A DNA stretch of 17,389 nt. Source: Galactobacter sp. (GTDB lineage: Bacteria > Actinomycetota > Actinomycetes > Actinomycetales > Micrococcaceae). The notes below the pieces were generated by a model, which was given only the letters and a program-made list of their open reading frames with translations, was not told the origin of the DNA and made no database searches. The DNA is taken from positions 1-17,389 of the forward strand of contig NZ_JALAGT010000174.1 in assembly GCF_022712295.1 (NCBI RefSeq), given 5' to 3'. This document shows, piece after piece, positions 13,845 to 17,389 of the stretch. Each line of letters opens with the position of its first letter. The stretch's first letter is position 1. The position numbers were made by a program, and so were the translations under genes.

Positions 13845-14638
13845 CGGTTGTCCTCCGCTTCGGTCCAGGTGCGGTTGGAACCGGTCAGGACGATGTCCCA
13901 CTTGTAACCGGTGTTCCACTCGTGTGAGGTGATGGAGTGATCGTAGGTGGCGATCAGGCGATCGCGGGCCTTCTGATCGGTGATGGACTGGTAGATCGGG
14001 TCCAGCGGGAACAGCGGGTCACCCGGGAAGTACATCTGGGTGATCATGCGCTGCGTGAAGTCCGTGCCGAACAGCGAGAAGTGGATGTGGGCCGGGCGCC
14101 AGGCGTTGTGGTGGTTCTTCCACGGGTACGGGGCCGGCTTGATGGTGGTGAAGGAGTACTCACCGTTGGGGCCCGTGATGGTGCGGCCGACGCCGGTGAA
14201 GTTGGGGTCCAGGGGTGCCGGGTGCTGATCGCGCTTGTGGATGTACCGGCCGGCCGCGTTGGCCTGCCAGATCTCCAGCAGCTGGCCACGCACGGGGTGG
14301 CCGTCGCCATCCAGTACTCGGCCGGAGACCACGATGCGCTCACCGATGGGCTCACCATTGGCCTGGATCGTCAGGTCGGATTCGAGCGTGTGCACGTCTC
14401 GCTCGCCGAAGGCGGGGGAGTAGAGCTCGATGGTCTCCGGGTCGGTGTGCCACAGGTTCTTGGTGGGGTGGCGCAGCAGCGAGGAGCGGTAAGGGGCGAA
14501 GTCGATACGGGGCTGAGTCTCCTCCGGTCCGCCCTCGGCCTTGGAGGCCTCGTACGCGGAGTGGAGCGCGCCCATCTCGTCATTGATTTGTTCCTGGGTG
14601 TCCGCAGTGGCCAGCGGATCAAGCTTCGGATTGCTCAT
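13841..14638 (-). CDS. pcaH: Protocatechuate 3,4-dioxygenase beta subunit
   Basis: PcaH is the catalytic subunit that cleaves protocatechuate between the two hydroxyls using a non-haem Fe(III), giving 3-carboxy-cis,cis-muconate. The 265-residue protein has the expected iron ligands: Tyr132 in GRYIHKRD, Tyr171 in PAPYPWKNHHNAWRPAHIHFS, and His184 and His186 in the same segment. The intradiol motif VVSGRVLDGDGHPVRGQLLEIWQANAAG spans 103-130. Its N-terminal extension is somewhat longer than in Pseudomonas PcaH, as is common in actinobacteria. It follows pobA after 69 bp and overlaps pcaG, so the two subunits are made together. Confidence 0.97.
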   Translation of the reverse strand: MSNPKLDPLATADTQEQINDEMGALHSAYEASKAEGGPEETQPRIDFAPYRSSLLRHPTKNLWHTDPETIELYSPAFGERDVHTLESDLTIQANGEPIGERIVVSGRVLDGDGHPVRGQLLEIWQANAAGRYIHKRDQHPAPLDPNFTGVGRTITGPNGEYSFTTIKPAPYPWKNHHNAWRPAHIHFSLFGTDFTQRMITQMYFPGDPLFPLDPIYQSITDQKARDRLIATYDHSITSHEWNTGYKWDIVLTGSNRTWTEAEDNR

Positions 14639-14707
14639 GAGCTCGTCTGTCCTTCTTCAGGGCTTGTGGGTGTGCGTGGTGGGTGTCGTTGCTTGGGATG
14701 TGCGGGA

Positions 14708-15907
14708 TCAGATCCCGTGGGGCCAACCGGTGTAGGCCTCGGCGAGGTACTGCTGACCGAAGCGGGAGGAGACCACGGAATCGAGTTCGCCGAGGGTGCG
14801 GGCATTCTCGAAGTTCGAACGGCCGGGAACCGAGTGCAGCATCGAGGTCATCCAGTAGGAGAAGTGCTGGGCCTTCCAGACGCGGCGCAGGGCGGTGTCG
14901 GAGTATCCGTCAAGCAACGCCGTGGACTGGGTGGAGTAGAAGGAGTCGATGGCCTCGAAGAGGACCTTGACGTCGGCGAAGGCCAGATTGAGGCCCTTGG
15001 CGCCGGTGGGAGGCACGGTGTGCCCGGCGTCGCCGGCCAGGAACAGGTTGCCGTGGCGCAGGGGCTGGCGAACGAAGGAACGGAAGGCCAACACCGACTT
15101 GTCGAAGATGGGACCGGTCTTCAGCTGGAGTCCGTCCGGGCCGTCGACGCGCTTCTGCAGCTCGGCCCAGATGCGGTCCTCGCTCCAGTCATCAACGTTC
15201 TCGTTGGGGTCGCACTGGAAGTACATGCGCTGCACGGTCTCGGAGCGCTGGGAGATCAGAGCGAAGCCGTGATCGGAGCGGGCGTAGATCAGTTCCGGTG
15301 CCGACTTCGGGGCCTCGGTCAGGATGCCGAACCACGCGAAGGGGTATTCGTGGGTGAAGTTCTCACGCTCGGCCTCGGGGATCCAGCGACGGCAGAAGGA
15401 ACGCGAGCCGTCCGCGCCCACCAGCAGGTCCGCTCGAACCTCGTGCTGGTTGCCGTCCGCGTCGGTGAAGCGGAAGCCGGGACGATCGGTCAACACGTCC
15501 AGGAGTTCGGTGACCTCGGAGGAGTAATACACCTGGCCGCCGTCGCGCTTGCGGGCGTTGGAGAGGTCGAGGAAGACCTCGTTCTGGGCGTAAAGGGTGA
15601 CGGTGGCGTCCACGAGTTCGCGGAAGTCCATGGGGTGGGACTCTCCGCCGAAGCGGAGGTCGATGCCTGCGTGCTCGTCACCGAGTTTGTTGATGCGGCC
15701 GTCCACGCCGGTGTCGGTCAGCATGGCGACGGAGCCGGCTTCGAGGATGCCTGCGCGGTGGGTGTTGTGGATGGTCTCGACGTCACGGGATTCCACGACG
15801 ATGTTGTCGATTCCGGCCTTGGCCAGCAGGTGAGAGAGCATCAGGCCTGCGGGGCCGCCGCCGATGATGCCGACCTTGGTCGAAATGGGCGTGGGGTCCT
15901 GGGCCAC
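14708..15907 (-). CDS. pobA: 4-hydroxybenzoate 3-monooxygenase
   Basis: PobA is an FAD-dependent hydroxylase that converts 4-hydroxybenzoate to protocatechuate with NAD(P)H and O2, feeding the pca genes next to it. The 399-residue protein shows the dinucleotide motif GIIGGGPAG (13-21), NTHRAGILEAG (48-58), the second FAD motif GADGSRS (164-170) and GDAGHTVPPTGAKGLN (292-307). Substrate-site residues known from Pseudomonas fluorescens are conserved by alignment of the motifs: Ser219 and Arg221 in ISQRS, Tyr229, and Tyr392 in AEAYTGWP. The start is GTG 15907 because GAAGGAGC lies just upstream and the Rossmann strand begins about 10 residues later. The longer open frame upstream has no family resemblance. 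It is the first gene of the operon. Confidence 0.96.
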   Translation of the reverse strand: MAQDPTPISTKVGIIGGGPAGLMLSHLLAKAGIDNIVVESRDVETIHNTHRAGILEAGSVAMLTDTGVDGRINKLGDEHAGIDLRFGGESHPMDFRELVDATVTLYAQNEVFLDLSNARKRDGGQVYYSSEVTELLDVLTDRPGFRFTDADGNQHEVRADLLVGADGSRSFCRRWIPEAERENFTHEYPFAWFGILTEAPKSAPELIYARSDHGFALISQRSETVQRMYFQCDPNENVDDWSEDRIWAELQKRVDGPDGLQLKTGPIFDKSVLAFRSFVRQPLRHGNLFLAGDAGHTVPPTGAKGLNLAFADVKVLFEAIDSFYSTQSTALLDGYSDTALRRVWKAQHFSYWMTSMLHSVPGRSNFENARTLGELDSVVSSRFGQQYLAEAYTGWPHGI

Positions 15908-16219
15908 GTTGAGCTCCTTCGCTGAACTGCTGGATTCCCGGGGGTCAAGTCTCGGGAAGGGTGCGTGATTCGTTGAACTTCTCAAAGGTTCTGACGAACT
16001 CAGTTCAGTGTGACGCGTGGAGGGGTTTTGCGCGACCCGAATCCCATTCAACGGATGCGATCGGGCCGATTGATTTCGGTGTGGGATGCCGTGGGGCCGG
16101 GGATTCAGGTCTGGGCCTCGGTACACTTCTGCATCCCGCCGTAGGTCCGGGAATCCAGACTGGGGCCGGGTCTGTTGGGCGGCAACAGTGCCCACAACTG
16201 GATGGTGGGCCCTGCCGAC
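15908..16219. promoter_or_regulatory. pobA upstream region with clustered GAAC/GTTC half-sites
   Basis: This 312-bp gap before pobA holds no gene I can support. Between 15973 and 16007 lie GAAC (15975-15978), GTTC (15988-15991) and the perfect 11-bp palindrome GAACTCAGTTC (15996-16006). GTTC-TGAC-GAAC (15988-15999) forms a second dyad. This spacing, about 70-100 bp before the pobA start, suits an operator for an aromatic-pathway regulator such as an IclR-type PcaR/PobR. No clear -35/-10 pair is visible. Nearer the racemase end, CTGTTG/CAACAG (16172-16188) forms a small hairpin without a T-run that might weakly end the upstream transcript. Two diverged direct copies of a CCCAG...GGATTC-like segment flank 16095-16170. 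Confidence 0.45.
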
Positions 16220-17218
16220 TCAGAGCGTGAATCCGGCCGGGAACGGGTCGGTGGGGTCCAGCGTGTACTGCGCAGTCCCCGTGACCCAGGCCCGGCCTGT
16301 GACGGTCGGGACGACTCCTGGGTAGCCGCCTACGTTCTCGGTGCCGACGAGCCGACCGGTGAAGGAGGTTCCGATGAAGGACTCGTTGACGAAGTCGGTG
16401 TTCAGGGGCAGGTCGCCGCGGGCATGGTGCAGAGCCATGAGAGCGCTGGTTCCGGTGCCACCGGGTGAACGGTCCAGCCACCCGGGATGATTGATGAGTG
16501 CGTGCCTGGCGCGGGTTGCATCCGAGCCGGGGCCCAAGAAGGCCACGTGCTCGCAGCCGTGGTAGCCGGTGACAGGGTGGACGGGTTCAGCAGAGGCGTT
16601 GATGGCACCCATGATGGCGGTACCGGCCGCGCGGAGCGATCCCACGGCCTCGCGCTCAAGCGTCAGGGCCAGCTTGTCGGCCTCCACGAAGGCGTAGAAG
16701 TTCCCGCCGAAGGCCAAGTCGTAGTTGACGTTGCCCCAGTCGGGCACGTCGATGCTCTGATTCAGGGCATGGGCATAGGAGGCCACATTGGTGATGGTGA
16801 CCGACTCCGCCTTTTCGTCGCGGACTGCAACCTCGGCGCCGATCGGTCCGATCGGAGTGTCCAAGCGGACCGTGGTGACAGGCTCCGTCACGGCCACCGT
16901 GCCGGTGTCCACGAGAGCCGTCGCCACGCCCATGGTGCCTGCCCCGCGCATGGGAAGCACGCCGGTGACCTCGATGAAGAGCACACCCCAGTCAGCTTCA
17001 TGGTGAGTGGGCGCCTGCAGGATGGCGCCGGAGAGTGCGTCGTGTCCGCGCGGCTCGTGCATCAGGAAGGTGCGCAGATCGTCACGGTCCTCCTCGAACC
17101 ATGTACGGCGTTGGGCCATGGTTGCCCCAGGGAAGATCGGGACCCCGCCCACGACCACGCGGACGCCAAGCCCCTCGACGTGGGTCTCAACGGTGTGGAT
17201 CACTCGGTTGGTGCGCAC
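16220..17218 (-). CDS. Proline racemase superfamily protein lacking both catalytic cysteines
   Basis: This 332-residue cytoplasmic protein aligns end to end with proline racemase / 4-hydroxyproline 2-epimerase proteins: it opens RVIHTVETHVEG, has the central GHDALSGAIL and NVNYDLAFGGNFYAFV, and ends GTAQYTLDPTDPFPAGFTL. In active racemases the catalytic bases are cysteines in MCGHGT and SPCGTG. Here these read MRGAGT (Arg91, with Ala93 for His) and SPGGTG (Gly253). The upstream Asp249 is kept. The Cys-to-Thr or Cys-to-Ser changes known in dehydratase relatives do not cover this pair, so classical two-base racemisation is unlikely. The start is GTG 17218, giving the usual MRTNRVIH opening; the ribosome site is weak. 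It runs in the same direction as the pob-pca operon, 312 bp upstream, with no obvious pathway link. Confidence 0.85.
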   Translation of the reverse strand: MRTNRVIHTVETHVEGLGVRVVVGGVPIFPGATMAQRRTWFEEDRDDLRTFLMHEPRGHDALSGAILQAPTHHEADWGVLFIEVTGVLPMRGAGTMGVATALVDTGTVAVTEPVTTVRLDTPIGPIGAEVAVRDEKAESVTITNVASYAHALNQSIDVPDWGNVNYDLAFGGNFYAFVEADKLALTLEREAVGSLRAAGTAIMGAINASAEPVHPVTGYHGCEHVAFLGPGSDATRARHALINHPGWLDRSPGGTGTSALMALHHARGDLPLNTDFVNESFIGTSFTGRLVGTENVGGYPGVVPTVTGRAWVTGTAQYTLDPTDPFPAGFTL

Positions 17219-17388
17219 TGCCTATCGCCTGGTCCATTCGCATCGGTGATGTGTCGGGGGACACCGGTCAGAGATCTGGATGTCGCGGCCAGTGTATCGG
17301 CGCCGATGCCGTGTCTGAGCCAGGTTTTCACGGTGGAGCCGTGCTTTGCGCCCTGGCCCTGCTGCTGGGCCGGGTTCCCACGGTGGAG
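17200..17388 (-). other. Open reading frame from the right edge, uncertain
   Basis: A minus-strand frame enters from the edge and stops at 17200-17202, overlapping the racemase start by 19 bp. It encodes 62 residues including STVKTWLRHGIGADTLAATS. The overlap could mean an upstream coupled gene, but third-position G/C is lower than in neighbouring genes by my count (about 44 of 62), and no family is recognised. Other frames here are also partly open, so I do not claim a gene. Confidence 0.15.
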
Positions 17389-17389
17389 C
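17317..17389. repeat. Degenerate direct repeat with 50-bp period at right edge
   Basis: Positions 17317-17339 and 17367-17389 match at 19 of 23 bases and share CACGGTGGAGC exactly. The second copy touches the window end, so more copies may follow. The 50-bp period and the lack of a symmetric core do not fit a usual CRISPR repeat. Confidence 0.5.

Noticed and set aside
13937..15925. A 662-codon open frame on the plus strand
   Set aside because: It is antisense to pcaH and pobA, which are certain from conserved active-site motifs. Long opposite-strand frames are normal in such GC-rich coding DNA, and its protein is low-complexity Gly/Val-rich.
17317..17389. CRISPR array at the right edge
   Set aside because: Only two imperfect copies are seen, with a 50-bp period and 27-bp spacing. 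The repeat does not resemble known actinobacterial CRISPR repeats, and no cas gene is present.

Overview
The window is about 17.4 kb of high-GC DNA with strong G/C preference at third codon positions, frequent GTG starts, many 4-bp gene overlaps and a pobA-pcaHGBDC order. This points to an actinobacterium, most likely of the Micrococcales (Arthrobacter/Micrococcus/Kocuria-like). That placement is inferred from gene content and style; no rRNA or other marker is present.

Left part (1-5200). The 3' end of an IS3-type insertion sequence lies at the edge and has cut off the start of a small DUF4190-like membrane protein gene. A bidirectional terminator with a perfect 25-bp stem separates this gene from a leftward run of four genes: NarL-type sensor kinase, response regulator, ABC ATPase and ABC-2 permease (NatAB/YhaQP-like). 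Both pairs overlap by 4 bp. The run looks like a self-contained envelope-sensing and export module.

Centre (5200-9900). Divergent from the kinase are two tandem copies of an unusual gene that joins an HdeD-like (DUF308) six-helix membrane domain to a C-terminal secretory-lipase-type alpha/beta hydrolase. Copy 2 is intact, with a Ser-Asp-His set. Copy 1 has a single-base deletion that removes the Asp and His. A secreted prokaryotic phospholipase A2 follows, overlapping by 4 bp a tiny two-helix membrane protein. Together they form a small lipolytic island.

Gap 9874-10292. It holds a large nested palindrome, a possible decayed antitoxin start, and the terminator of the leftward catabolic operon.

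Right part (10293-17218), all on the minus strand. pobA-pcaH-pcaG-pcaB-pcaD-pcaC encodes conversion of 4-hydroxybenzoate to protocatechuate, ortho ring cleavage, cycloisomerisation, decarboxylation and enol-lactone hydrolysis to beta-ketoadipate. The later steps (pcaIJ, pcaF), a transporter and a regulator are not in the window. Upstream lies a proline-racemase superfamily protein in which both catalytic cysteine positions are replaced (Arg91, Gly253). The last 170 bases hold no confident gene but contain a degenerate repeat with a 50-bp period, cut by the edge.

Best candidates for something new: the duplicated HdeD-lipase fusion with its PLA2 neighbour, the cysteine-less proline-racemase homologue, and the 110-bp nested palindrome.
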